DNA of 64,000 nt. It comes from Lamellibrachia satsuma. Taxonomy: Eukaryota; Annelida; Polychaeta; Sabellida; Siboglinidae. Location: NCBI GenBank assembly GCA_033239005.1, contig BSQZ01000080.1, forward strand, positions 1,920,501 to 1,984,500, in the 5' to 3' direction. A program made the translations under genes and the position numbers. The notes below the pieces were generated by a model, which did no database searches, was not told where the DNA came from, and was given only the letters and a program-made list of their open reading frames with translations. The stretch's first letter is position 1, and every line of letters starts with the position of its first letter. Shown in pieces: positions 24,201-39,200 of the stretch.

Positions 24201-27200
24201 ATAATAGGCTGATCTTATTTATTTGCAGAGATAAAGTTATAGCATTTTTTTTCTTTAATTTGCCTGTGATGTATCCAGATTATATAATATGAGCTATTGT
24301 GACAAAGGGGAAATGATACAAGTCAATATATATATATTATTTAATATAATTAAGATACATAATTTAATTATATATAAATATATATATATATATAATAACA
24401 TTACCTCGAATCCTACAGGAAACGTTGACTGCAATTATACTCTCCAAACAAAATATGATTATCATTTCAGTTATAGATTACAACTAGAATGAAAGTTGAC
24501 AAACAAACAGGGCTTTTAATTGAAATATAACACTTGGTGTACCACTGTCAGAATGAGAGGAAGGAATGTGTACATCCGCCACATAATCTTCAAATACAAT
24601 AAAATGTTAATATTGACGTATATGACACCACATGCAGCTTACACACAGTATCATGTGATGTCTACGTGGCTCATGTTGCAGCTTTTATTTGAAAAACCAG
24701 GAGAGAGATTTTGGAAAGGTGACAGAAACCAATAGAGAATGAGCAGAGAACTTGTAGGGAGAACACTCGACTCACAGACACAAAAGGAATAATGCTGCGT
24801 CGGAGTTTCTTGTTGATGTCAAGATCGACTCCCATCAAGTGAAAGTAGTCGGCCAGCGCTGTTGGTTCAACTTCGGAAAGGAGAGGCTGAGGGAAGCAGA
24901 GCGACAGAGGATGAATGCAGGCTGTTGTTATTTCAACTTCCACTTTCTACACTATCTGTCATCTTGCTATGGCAACTGAGCAAAATATTATGAAATTCTG
25001 ATAAAAGATGTTAATAGGAATATAATTATGAGGTAATATTACATTAAAAGTCTTATCAGAATGTTTCCTCTCAGACAAAAAATAACACCGCTAATGATAT
25101 TTCACCTGACATTTTACAACCAACAGGCACGTCAGACAAGAACAGGAAAATTACCAAATTCATTTTACTTCGAGAATCACATTTCCATTTCATAGAATAA
25201 ATGACATTGTTGAAAATAACATGATTGCCTTGAAGACTTACGAGATGACTGCCTCCAAGCAACGCTGCCGAATGGGAGTCAGCAAGTGACGGCACCGGCA
25301 CCAGGAAGCTGGGAGAGGCAGACATACTCAGCATGGACATCTTTGACAAATTGAGCACTGACGGACTGCATGCACTGACTTCACCCAGGGCTACAGATGG
25401 GTTTCTTTCTCGGGTATGACAGCTGCGTTCTAAAATACTACTGCTGCCACTTGTGACAAAGTTGCTCCGTTTGAAGAGTGACATCTGATTCAAGGCTAGT
25501 GTCGACTGACCCAGGAGTGTGTCTGCTGTCACTGACATGGACTTGGACATAAGGATGGGACTGTCCAGGAAGACTAGGTCTGACTCCTGCAGGATGCCCA
25601 TAGAGTCGAGGGATGACGCACTGGGTCTGGCTGTCTCCAGGTCACAACTACTGCTGGTGGAAGACGCCGCACGACCTGACAGACACACACACTACAGGTA
25701 TCAGCACTGATTGTTACTAAGAGAACATGTGTTAGCCAGAGAATGTGTAGTGTGAGAATATAATAATGTGCTTATTGTGCTAGTATAATAATATGCTTAT
25801 TGTGCTAGTATAATAATGTGCTTATTGTGCTAGTATAATAATGTGCTTATTGTGCTAGTATAATAATGTGCTTATTGTGCTAGTATAATAATGTGCTTAT
25901 TGTGCTAGTATAATAACGCTAAACAATTACGCTAGATTGTGGGTGTTCAAATCAACAGTGCGTCAATAGTTTAAGATGCATGGTCGGTATAATAAGAGTG
26001 CAAACTTTTGTTAAAAACATCGAAAGAATTGACTTTGAAAACAATCATTACTGCAGCAAGTCTGTGATTTCTCCGCAGCAGCAGCAGCAGCACTGACGTT
26101 CATGTTGGTTTCCTCTCTTCTAGCTGCAAACACATCCTGCATCTCTCTGTCTTCTGTTTGCTTCCCTCTATCGTTCCCAGAACCCCGGACGACATCAACA
26201 GACTGTGGTGACAATGCACTGCATTTGGTCGTCTCCGAGTGACAGCTGGAGCGAGACACCTCAGGGTCAGCTGAAAACACACCCAGGACACTAGACTCAC
26301 TACTACAAACTATGCAAGGGCTAGTACTACAGCTGAAAACACACCCAGGACACTAGACTCTTCCTACTACACACTATGCCAGGGCTAGTACTACAGCTGA
26401 AAACACACCCAGGACACTAGACTCTTCCAACTACACACTATTCCAGGGCTAGTACTACAGCTGAAAACACACCCAGGACACTAGACTCTTCCTACTACAC
26501 ACTATGCCAGGGCTAGTACTACAGCTGAAAGCACACCCAGGACACTAGACTCTTCCTACTACACACTATGCCAGGGCTAGTACTACAGCTGAAAGCACAC
26601 CCAGGACACTAGACTCTTCCTACTACACACTATGCCAGGGCTAGTACTACAGCTGAAAGCACACCCAGGACACTAGACTCTTCCTACTACACACTATGCC
26701 AGGGCTAGTACTACAGCTGAAAGCACACCCAGGACACTAGACTCTTCCTACTATACACTATGCAAGGGCTAGCACTACAGCTGAAAGCACACCCAGGACA
26801 CTAGACTCTTCCTACTACACGCTATGCAAGGGCTAGCGCTACAGCTGAAAGCACACCCAGGACACTAGACTCTTCCTACTACACGCTATGCAAGGGCTAG
26901 TACTACAGCTGAAAGCACACCCAGGACACTAGACTCTTCCTACTACACGCTATGCAAGGGCTAGCACTACAGCTGAAAGCACACCCAGGACACTAGACTC
27001 TTCCTACTACACACTATGCCAGGGCTAGTACTACAGCTGAAAGCACACCCAGGACACTAGACTCTTCCTACTACACGCTATGCAAGGGCTAGCACTACAG
27101 CTGAAAGCACACCCAGGACACTAGACTCTTCCTACTACACACTATACCAGGGCTAGCACTACAGCTGAAAGCACACCCAGGACACTAGACTCTTCCTACT

Positions 27201-30200
27201 ACACACTATGCCAGGGCTAGCACTACAGCTGGAAGCACACCCAGGACACTAGACTCTTCCTACTACACAGCATGCCAGGGCATAAAAGCCTTTGAATTTG
27301 TAACAAGTTATATTCTGTCAAGATCGGACTAAGTCAGCCCTCTGGCTAGCACGTGGCACTAAGTCAGCCCTCTAGCTAGCACGTGGCACTAAGTCAGCCC
27401 TCTGGCTAGCACGTGGCACTAAGTCAGCCCTCTGGCTAGCACGTGGCACTAAGTCAGCCCTCTGGCTAGCACGTGGCACTAAGTCAGCCCTCTGGCTAGC
27501 ACGTGGCACTAAGTCAGCCCTCTGGCTAGCACGTGGCACTAAGTCAGCCCTCTGGCTAGCACGTGGCACTAAGTCAGCCCTCTGGCTAGCACGTGGCACT
27601 AAGTCAGCCCTCTGGCTAGCACGTGGCAGAGGGTGGCTTCGTTCTTGATGATTTTGATTGGTCCAAAATTTGGTGGGGTCACCAACAACTGGCGGTTTCT
27701 GATATAATAAATGGCTAAAATAAAATACTGCTGATATTAGCAAGTTTAAGTACATGCTTACTCTAGGTAGGCATGATAACGCAGTGCACTGGAATCATAG
27801 TAACCAGACGATAAGTTCCACGTTCATGGTGAACAAATTAACCTCAAGCCACATTATGCATATGTACATATAACATCTTTACAATCCCTACCTGCACACA
27901 TCACAGTAACCTTGCAGCCCTTACCTGAGTCTGTCAGATGGGGGTTCAGTTTTCCAACACAAGTAGTGAAGTCCATCCGAGAAGTGAAGCCCTCTTCCCC
28001 ACCGTACATTGTCACATCAGCCTTGTGGGAGCGGGACTTGGCAATATTTCTCTCCTGTGGAACTGATGTTTCACTGACTGCTGCAATATGACCAGTGGAC
28101 TCCCTGTTGACAGTTCCGTCATTCGCTGCAGCTTTAGGAAGAGAGTCCTGGGATGATGCACTGCGTCTGGATGTCTCCAAGTCACAACTGCTACTGGCAG
28201 AAGACACTTGTCGACCTGTTACACATATCATTACCTACTTATTTACTAATTTGCCCATACATGTTCAGTTTCAGAAATGCAAATGCAGGAGATTGATACG
28301 TAAATCAGAGAACCGTGTGTAAATCAGAGTATTTCACATCCTTGTCAATCATGAAAATTACCACAAGATCAGCTTTAGTTCCAAATACATTGCACATGTA
28401 TTATTAAATGATACACTTGCATGTTAATATAAATTTTTTTGACACAAGACAAAATTCTTCATGGACTAGGAAAATAACATATTTACTACTCTGATGGTCT
28501 AGGTATAACACATTTGTTCTACCCCTGAATATATTACAGTATAAAAAATCCCTTACATGACAGGTAGTATGGCCTACATATTTTATTACACACACAACTA
28601 ACATATTATTCATTGGAAGGGCCAGCATTTTCTTTTTCTCCAAAGTTTGTGATCCTGGCTGATGGAGGCATTTATTGATATATAAAACATATTTTTAAAA
28701 TACATCTTTTCGTTTATGTGTTCTGAATGTGACATTTACACGAAATAAAAACAAATTGTATATTGGAGATGTATCAGCATTATTTGAATGGATATTTAAT
28801 GCACCGTACATTGATCAATGACAATGTAAGCTTGACTTATAGTGGTGATAATATGGAATCCACTCAACTAGAGCTTATGAACAATGTGAATGAGAGGCAA
28901 GGACAATTATTCAGGTTAGACAGGTTCCTGTTGTTCAGTCAACACAAAATTTGAGGTATAAATCCCGATGTTGTCTGTGGACCGAGTTCATTAGTGTTAT
29001 TTTTTTAGGCCGCTGAGAAAACAGGAGATTTGATTAAGAGTCTCCCGATGACTGCAGGAGACTTAGTTAACAGGTCTGTCTGCCACAACACAGTATAGTG
29101 GCTGTATCTCTTACCTGCATCTGTCAGACGGGGATTCAGTGTTCCGACACAAGTTGTAAAGTCCATCCCTGAAGTGAAGCCCTCTTTTCCACCATATGTT
29201 GTCACATCAGCCTTGTGGGAGTGGGACTTGGGCAAGTTACTGACACCCATGACACCAGTAAGGTCCATATCAGCCATGCTCTCATTCGCAGCATTACCAA
29301 ACACCACCGTGTGGTCGCCTGTTTGGTGGAGTTTTCTCTTGTTGCTTGCTCTCAGTTCAGGAAGAACATTGTCACAGGCTGTCCCTAAGTCACTTCTACT
29401 TGTGTTGGTAGGTACCTCTGGACCTGCTACAAACACACATTTTATTACCTGCTACAAACACACATCTTATTACGTGCTACAAACACACATCTTATTACGT
29501 GCTACAAACACATATTATTATGTGCAACAAGCACACATCTTGTCACCTGCAACAAACACACATCTTATTACCTGCTACAAACACACATCTTATTACCTGC
29601 TACAAACACACATCTTGTTACCTACTACAAACACACATCTTGTTACATTCAACAAACGCACATCTTATTACCTGCTACAAACATACATCTTGTTACCTGC
29701 TACAAACACACATCTTATTACCCGCTACAAACATACATCTTGTCACCTGCTACAAACACACATCTTATTACCTGCTACAAACATACATCTTGTTACCTGC
29801 TACAAACACACATCTTATTACCTGCTACAAACACACATCTTGTTACCTGCAACAAACACCCATCTTGTCACCTGCAACAAACACACATCTTATTACCTGC
29901 TACAAACGCACATCTTATTACCTGCTACAAACATACATCTTGTTACCTGCTACAAACACACATCTTATTACCCGCTACAAACATACATCTTGTCACCTGC
30001 TACAAACACACATCTTATTACCTGCTACAAACATACATCTTGTTACCTGCCACAAACACACATCTTATTACCTGCTACAAACACACATCTTGTTACCTGC
30101 AACAAACACACATCTTGCTACCTGCTACAAACATACATCTTTTTACCTACTACAAACACCCATCTTGTCACCTGCAACCAACACACATCTTATTACCTGC

Positions 30201-33200
30201 TACAAACATACATCTTGTTACCTGCAACAAACACCCCCATCTTGTCACCTGCAACAAACACACATCTTATTACCTGCTACAAACATACATCTTGTTACCT
30301 GCAACAAACACCCATCTTGTCACCTGCAACAAACACACATCTTATTACCTGCTACAAACATACATCTTGTTACCTGCAACAAACACCCATCTTGTCACCT
30401 GCAACAAACACATCTTATTACCTGCTACAAACACACATCTTGTCACTTGCAACAAACATCTTGTTACCTGCTACAAACACATCTTATTATATCCTATAAA
30501 AGCATGTATTATTACCTCCTACAAACACACCTTTGATTGCCTCCTACAAACATGTCTTATCATATAAAAAAATGCTATCATCTTCTCTGTACAGACACAA
30601 TACACTTAGTACAGTAGCTTTACAATCCTCAACTCCACATAGTACAGTAGCCTTACAATATTCAACTGTACATAGTAATTTAGCCCTGCAATAGTAAACT
30701 GTACACTACCTTAAATTGTTTCAGGACATGCCTCAATTTTGTTTACAATCAATGAAAAAATGTACCTGCCAAAATTTCATAAGAATTGATCAATGTTTAG
30801 AGATAGCTCAATGGGTGACGTACACTCCAGGTGACGTACACTCCAGGTGTCGTTCACTCCGGGTGACATTCACTCCGAGTGCCCATGACATATGCATTTT
30901 GACGATACCACACATATGAACCAAAACTTACAGGAAAAAATCAAACTTCCTTATTAAGAACTGAAGGTGCATGCCTTGACTTTGTATGGCGTGCATTACT
31001 TCAATTTTCTCACTATTGTCTCGTTTTTGGCATCAGGGTATTGTCTATGGTGTTCATTGACGACACACAACAGATACTGCTTTTGGTGTTTATCTTTGGC
31101 GTGGAGGCAGTTGTACTGCAGTTGTCAATTGACACCACACACACTCACTGTCCCTCCTGTCTTTGTGCCAAGAGAAACTGCCTTCTTCGATTTTGATCAT
31201 ATTGATTGCGTTGGCATGCACAATGTCAAAGAGGTTATTAATAGCCTCATTAAACGTTGTTTCTTTCGCTTTAAACCACTTGACTGATTCGCCCTGTCTT
31301 TATTCTTCTTCAGCTGGATCCATTAGTCAAACAGCTTCCCTACCTTATAGTACTGTACTTCAAGTCACAAGCTAATATCATGTGACTGTAGTCATGTAAA
31401 TTATGACACATTTCAATGTTACAAACAGCTTTCATTGATATGTGTTATGTCGTGGAAATGCGTATTGGTTATAATGAGTGGCTATGGGAGTGAACTTCAA
31501 CCTTTGAGTGACTGCTAATATCATAATCATTTTATTGCATTGAAATTTGGCCAGGATAATTTTTTCTAAGGATATTACCAAATGAGAGGGTGTCCCAATG
31601 GAAATTAAAAACTGAAAAAATAAGGACAACCCTACTGTACAGACTTATAATCCTTAACTGTACATAGAACAGTAGCCATACAATCCTGAACTGTACATAG
31701 AACAGTAGCCATACAATATGTAACAATACATAGTACAGTAGCCCTATAATCCTTAACTGTACATAGCACAGTAGCCATACAATATGTAACAGTACATAGT
31801 ACAGTAGCCTTACAATCCTGGACTGTACATAGAACAGTAGCCTTTCGGGCATTACCTGCACCTGTCAGACGGGGATTCAGTGTTCCGACACAAGTAGTGA
31901 ATTCCATCCCTGAAGTGAAGCCCTCTTCCCCACCGTACTTGTGGGAGAGGGACTTGGCAACATTTCTCTGAACTGATGTTTCACTGACTGATGCAATACG
32001 ACCAGTGGACTCCTTGTTGACAGTTCCGTCATTCGCTGCAGCTTTAGGAAGAGAGTCCTGGGATGATGCACTGTGTCTGGATGTCTCCAAGTCACAGCTG
32101 CTACTGGCAGAAGACACTTGTCGACCTGTTACACATATCATTACCTACTTATTTACTAATTTGCCCATACATGTTCAGTTTCAGAAATGCAAATGCAGGA
32201 GATTGATACGTAAATCAGAGAACTCTGTGTAAATCAGAATATTTCACATCCTTGTTAATCATGAAAATTACCACAAGATCAGCTTTAGTTCCAAATACAT
32301 TGCACATGTATTATTAAATGATACACTTGCATGTTAATATAATTTTTTTGACACAAGACAAAATTCTTCATGGACTAGGAAAATAACATATTTACTACTC
32401 TGATGGGCTAGGTACAACACATTTGTTCTACCCCTGAATATATTACAGTATAAAAAATCCCTTACATGACAGGTAGTATGGCCTACATATTTTATTACAC
32501 ACGCAACTAACATATTATTCACTGGCAAGGCCAGCATTTTCTTTTTCCTCAAAGGTTGTGATCCTGGCTGATGGAGGCATTTATTGATATATAAAACATA
32601 TTTTTAAAATACGTGTTTTTGTTTATGATGTGTTCTGAATGTGACACTTACACGAAATAAAAACAAATTGTATATTGGAGATGTATCAGCATTATTTGAA
32701 TGGATATTTAATGCACAGTACATTGATCAATGACAATGTAAGCTTGACTTATAGTGGTGATAATAGGGAATCCACTCAACTAAAGCTTATGAACAATGTG
32801 AATGAGAGGCAAGGACAATTATTCAGGTTAGACAGGTTCCTGTTGTTCAGTCAACACATAATTTGATTTATAAATCCCGATGTTGTCTGCGGACTGAGTT
32901 CATTAGTGTTATTTTTTAGGCTGCAGACAAAACAGGAGATTTGATAGATTAACGGGAATCTCCCGACGACTGCAGGAGACTTAGTTAACAGGTCTGCCTG
33001 CCACAACACAGTATAGCGGCTGTATCTCTTACCTGCATCTGTCAGACGGGGATTCAGTGTTCCGACACAAGTAGTGAAGTCCATCCCTGAAGTGAAGCCC
33101 TTTTCCCCACCGTACGTTGTCACATCAGCCTTGTGGGAGTAGGACTTGGGCAAGTTACTGACACCCATGACACCAGTAAGGTCCATATCAGCCATGCTCT

Positions 33201-36200
33201 CATTCGCAGCATTACCAAACACCACCGTGTGGTCACCTGTTTGGTGGAGTTTTCTCTTGTTGCTTGTTCTCAGTTCAGGAAGAACATTGTCACAGGCTGT
33301 CCCTAAGTCACTTCTACTTGTGTTGGTAGGTACCTCTGGACCTGCTACAAACACACATCTTATTACGTGCTACAAACACATATTATTACATACTACAAAC
33401 ACATTATTATGCACAACAAACACACATCTTATAACCTGCAACAAACACACATCTTATTACCTGCTACAAACACACATCTTATTACCTGCTACAAACACAC
33501 ATCTTATTACCTGCTACAAACACACATCTTGTTATCTGCTACAAAAACACATCTTGTCAGCTGCAACAAACACACATCTTGGTACCTGCTACAAACACAT
33601 CTTATTATATCATACAAAAGCATGTATTATTACCTCCTACAAACACACATTTGATTACCTCCTATAAACACATCTTATCATATAAAAAATGCTATAATCT
33701 TCTCTGTACAGCCACAGTGCACTTAGTACAGAGCTTTACAATCCTCAACTCCACATAGTACAGTAGCCTTACAATATTCAACTGTACATAGTACAGTAGC
33801 CTTACAATATTCAACTCCACATAGTACAGTAGCCTTACAATATTCAACTGTATATAGTACAGTAGCTTTACAATCCTCAACTCCACATAGTACAGTAGCC
33901 TTACAATATTCAACTGTACATAGTACAGTAGCCTTACAATATTCAACTGTACATGGTAGAAGAAGATTTGTGTTTATTTGACCAATGTAACATTTCAAAA
34001 GATACACACATTCATGTTAACAAAACAATAATACCTAGTATAAGTTTGTAATTTTACTATGAATGTGGTGTGTATTAAGATGTATAAAGTAATGGTAATA
34101 GGGTGAGGAGACTCCTCTAAGACTAACTAGTCGCTATCGAGGAGCCACCTATAAATTGGAACATTTATAATTTAGTAAATTAAATTAGTTGGCCTAACAA
34201 GTTATAATCTTCGATTATTAAATAAAGATAAATAAAATTAATAGAGTTCGTCCAACAAGTGCAAATCTTGCAAATAGAAGGAAAACGAAATGTCATGCAC
34301 GTATGCGTGCGTGCGTGTATGCCTTTAAAGTGTGTATTCTCTTTGTGAATATGTGATTTCATTGAGTGCGTGTGTGTGTTTAGTGCATGTTTTGTGTAAG
34401 TTTTTTTATGTATTGATGTTTGGTGTAGTTCGCAAACCCACTTAGACTATGTGTGATGATTTTTTCTATTCCCAGGGCTGGTGTATTGTTTAAAGTATTA
34501 GTATTGTGTCTCAGGCATCGCTTAACAAATTCATGTTGTGTTCTAAATGTATGTAATTCATGTTGTCTTCGTGTGTTGTGGGTGTGGATGATTGCATTTG
34601 GTGTCAACTGCCAATGTTGCAGGACGATGGTAATAGGTTGTGCATAATAGAACTTGAGTTCTTGTAATCTTAGTAAATCTGTGATTTTTAATAAATTTAA
34701 TCTTTTGAAAAGCGGATCCGTGTGCAAGTTGTATCTACTCGTTGTTAATATTCTAACAGCCTTCTTTTGTACTTTGTATATTCTTTCACATTGAGAGCCC
34801 CATGCCATGATGCCATAGTTCATATGTGGTAGGACTAGAGTGTTATATATAATTTTTATTTTAAGGTAATATATGTTTAAGCTTATTTAACACTCCAATT
34901 GTTCTGGAACACTTATTTGAAGTGATTTCAGAATGTTCCTCCATTTAAAATTTGTGTCCAGAGTTAGACATAGGAAGTTGAATTCATTAACTTTTGTAAT
35001 GTTTGTGTTACTGATATGGAGCGTAGGTGCATTTACTTGTTTATTTGGCATGTGGAAAGCATATATCTAGATTTGTTTATGTTTAGTGACAGTTTGTTAA
35101 TTTCAAGCCATTCGTTTATTTTACCAAGTTCGTCATTAATTAGGGAACCAGCATCAATGTTCTCCATGTTTTTAAAATTATTTTACTTACTTGAAAGGGT
35201 AGTGTCATCAGCGTAGGTTATAAAATTAAATATTTTACTAGACTGTGAAATATCATTTATGTAGATTATAAACAATAGCGGCCCAAGAATATACTTGTTT
35301 ATAGTTCTCTTGATAATTTCTTCATCAATTTCTTTAAATTTGTGTTTTGTGCATTCTTGAGATAGTATCTGTGGTTTTTCTCGCCTGAATAATGTATACT
35401 TTTAGCGAGATTTGAACCAATGCTAGTAAAGAAAGTATTAAATATATCTGCTATTTCTAATTTTTAGTTATTTCAGTATTATTTTCCTTAATTATCATGG
35501 GAGATAATTTTTTAATTTCTTCCTAGTAAAAATTTCATTGATGGTTTTCCAAGTATTTCTGATATCGTGTTTAAATTTGGTGAATGTTGTTTCAAAGTAA
35601 ATGTTTTTAGCTGCTTGGGTGCTGCTCTTTAATATGGTATTGTATGTTTTAAGTTTGTGTTTAGGGTATTGTGTTCTTGTGTGCCGGGTCTTGTTTTATT
35701 CAAGTTTTAATATAATTTATCTCTGTATCTTATTGATTTAAGCAATCCCTGTGTTATCCATTTTGACTTCTTATGTTTACATTTTTTTAATTTGACTAAT
35801 TTACAGGGCATATGTTTTTCTTTAGCAATTAAAATAGCATCGTGTATTATGTCACAGTTCATATTTGTATCAGCTGACCTGCTTTTATCTAGTTTGTTGT
35901 ATATTTCCGATGCAATGATTTAATTATTTACTTGGGTCATGGCTTTCTCCGTTTGAACATTTATTTGTATAAATTTGGGAGTGGCTTCTTTATTAATTGT
36001 CATGTGAAATAGTATAAAGTAGGGTTGATGATCAGATAGAGTTTTTAATAATATGCCTACTTTTGTCTTTGTTGATTGTTTTTTTGTTTTGAGGAAGAAG
36101 TTGTCTATGAGTGTACCGGTTGTATGACAAAATCTCGTTGGCAGGGTAATTTGCGGATAGAAACTATGTGTTGTTAGCATTTAAAAAAAATCACTACATG

Positions 36201-39200
36201 CTTCGTTTATCTTTAGCAGATTTAAATTATAGTCTCCAGCCAATATTACTTCGTTTTTATTTTCTATGTTTGTCATGAGTACTGTGAGTTCATTTATAAA
36301 CTGCCTAATTTGGTCATGTAGCATTCTGGGAGGCCGGTAGATGTTGCCTATGATGATTTCTTTGGGTAGCCATCTGCCGGTTACTTTAATAATCTGTCCC
36401 TCCCAATATTCATACTCATTTAGATTAATCAGTACTTCATATTTGAATCTTGTATCTATGTAAATTACTAAACCACCCTTTTCACTGCAACTTTTCCCTT
36501 GAATGATACAGTTGTAGCCAGGCAATTGTACCTGCGATAGGTCACTATTGTCCGTTATCCAACTTTCTTGTAAGCATATTACATTGAATTTAAAATTAAT
36601 AGTATTGAGTTCTTCGATAAATATTTCCAATTCATTGAATTTTGCATATATAGATTGTATGTTCGAGCTGAAAATACTTAAACAGTCATTATATTATATT
36701 TAATTGTAAGTGTCATAACATAAAGATGGCTGTATTTCTTGAGTTCTTACATTTTCATTATAAATTTTTTGATCAAGAATGTGTTTTAAACTATTTTCTT
36801 CAATACCACCAAGATGTAAGAGGTATGACTGATCAGATTGTTCTGTCATTTGGTGGTTATAGATACAGTAGTGTTCTCAGACATAGCAGTGTTTTAGACA
36901 CAGTGTTCTTAGACTTTGCAATGTTCTTATGCATATTAGTGTTCTTCGACATAGTAGTGTTCTTAGACATAGCAATGTTCGTAGACATCGCAGTGTTCTT
37001 TGACATAGACTAGCGCACAATATCTCGTAGTTGCTGTACATTGACAACGTGGAGCCTCTGCGCATGTTCGCTTTTCTTAATGAATACCTTGCAGTTAAAG
37101 GTCCACACACTGAAGATTTTGTTGTCTTTCTTCAACCGTCTTGCCTCGTGAAATAGTTCACTGTTTGTCTGGGATAGATGATCATTTAGGTATACGCATT
37201 AGTGCACTCTTCTTGTCGGATGATAGCAGTTGCACAATCACCGGCTGTGTGCCGTCCTTCCACTTTGGAAGATCGTGTATTGCGGTGATTTCCAGATCAT
37301 TTAGTGGCACATTTAGCTTGTTTTTGGCAAAGTCAACAAAGTTTTTTTCGCATGATGGCCGATTCGCTGATGTCATCGTTGTCCTCTGTGCACAGGTCGG
37401 CGGGAGCAGTGGTAGATGTATGGGAGCGGGTTCTTTGTTTATCTATCTTGGGGGATGTCGCGTGTGTGAAGCTGTGTGTACATAGTACAGTAGCCCTGCA
37501 ATAGTTAACTGTACACTACCTTAAATTCTTTCAGGACATGCCTCAATTTTGTATACAATCAATGAAAAAATGTACCTGCTAAAATTTCATAAGAATTGAT
37601 CAATGGGTGACGTACACTCCAGGTGACGTTCACTCCGGCTGACGTTCACTCCGAGTGCCCACGACATATGCATTTTGACGATATCACACATATGAAACAA
37701 AACTTACAGGAAAAAATCAAACTTCCTTATTAAGAACTGAAGGTGCATGCCTTGACTTTGTATGGCATGCATTACTTCAAGTTTCTCACTATTGTCTCGT
37801 TTTTGGCATCAGGGTATTGTCTATGATGTTCATTGACGACACACAACAGATACTGCTTTTCCTGTTTATCTTTGGCGTGGAGGTAGTTGTATTGCAGTTG
37901 TCAACTGACACCACACACCCTCACGGTCCCTCCTGTCTTTGTGCCAAGAGAAACTGCCTTCTTCGATTTTGATCATATTGATTGCGTTGGCATGCACAAT
38001 GTCAAAGAGGTTATTAATAGCCTCATTAAACGTTGTTTCTTTCGCTTTAAACCACTTCACTGATTCGCCCTGTCTTTATTCTTCTTCAGCTAGATCCATT
38101 AATCAAACAGCTTCCCTACCTTATAGTATTGTACTTCAAGTCACATGCTAATATGATGTGACTGTAGTCATGCAAATTATGACACATTACAATTTTCAAA
38201 CAGCTTTCACTGAGATGTGTTATGTCGTGGAAATGCGTATTGGTTATAATGGTATTAATTGAAATTAGGCAAGGATAATTTTTTCTAAGGATGTTACAAA
38301 ATGAGAGGGTGTCCCAATGGAAATTAAAAACTTAAAAAATAAGGACCACCCTACTGCACATAGACTTATAATCCTTAACTGTACATAGTACAGTAGCCAT
38401 ACAATATGTAACAGTACATAGTACAGTAGCCTTACAATCTTGGACTGTACATAGAACAGTAGCCTTTCGGGCATTACCTGCACCTGTCAGACGGGGATTC
38501 AGTGTTCCGACACAAGTAGTGAAGTCCATCCCTGAAGTGAAGCCCTCTTCCCCACCGTACGTTGTCACATCAGCCTTGTGGGAGAGGGACTTGGCAACAT
38601 TTCGCTGAACTGATGTTTCACTGACTGCTGCAATACGACCAGTGGACTCCCTGTTGACAGTTCTGTCATTCGCTGCAGCTTTAGGAAGAGAGTCCTGGGA
38701 TGATGCACTGTGTCTGGATGTCTCCAAGTCACAGCTGCTACTGGCAGAAGACACTTGTCGACCTGCTACACATATCATTACCTACTTATTTACTAATTTG
38801 CCCATACATGTTCAGTTTCAGAAATGCAAATGCAGGAGATTGATATGTAAATCAGAGAACTGTGTGTAAATCAGAGTATTTCACAACCTTGTCAATCATG
38901 AAAATTACCACAAGATCAGCTTTAGTTCCAAATACATTGCACATCTATTATTATTAAATGATACACTTGCATGTTAATATAAATTTTTTGGACACAAGAC
39001 AAAATTCTTCATGGACTAGGAAAATAACATATCTACTACTCTGATGGTCTAGGTACAACACATTTGTTCTACCCCTGAATATATTACAGTATAAAAAATC
39101 CCTTACATGACAGGTAGTATGGCCTACATATTTTACTACACACGCAACTAACATATTATTCATTGGCAGGGCCAGCATTTTCTTTTTCCTCAAAGGTTGT

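Noticed and set aside
28404..28643. 79-codon minus ORF repeated at 32334, 38954 and 42472
   Set aside because: Lies in the paralogous introns between A and B exons and recurs only because those introns were duplicated; codon changes and frame breaks between copies show no coding constraint, and it fits no splice phase.
29174..30567. Plus ORFs of 275-441 codons rich in Tyr/Leu/Thr
   Set aside because: Antisense of A exon 4 joined to the 25-bp array; nothing but repeat.
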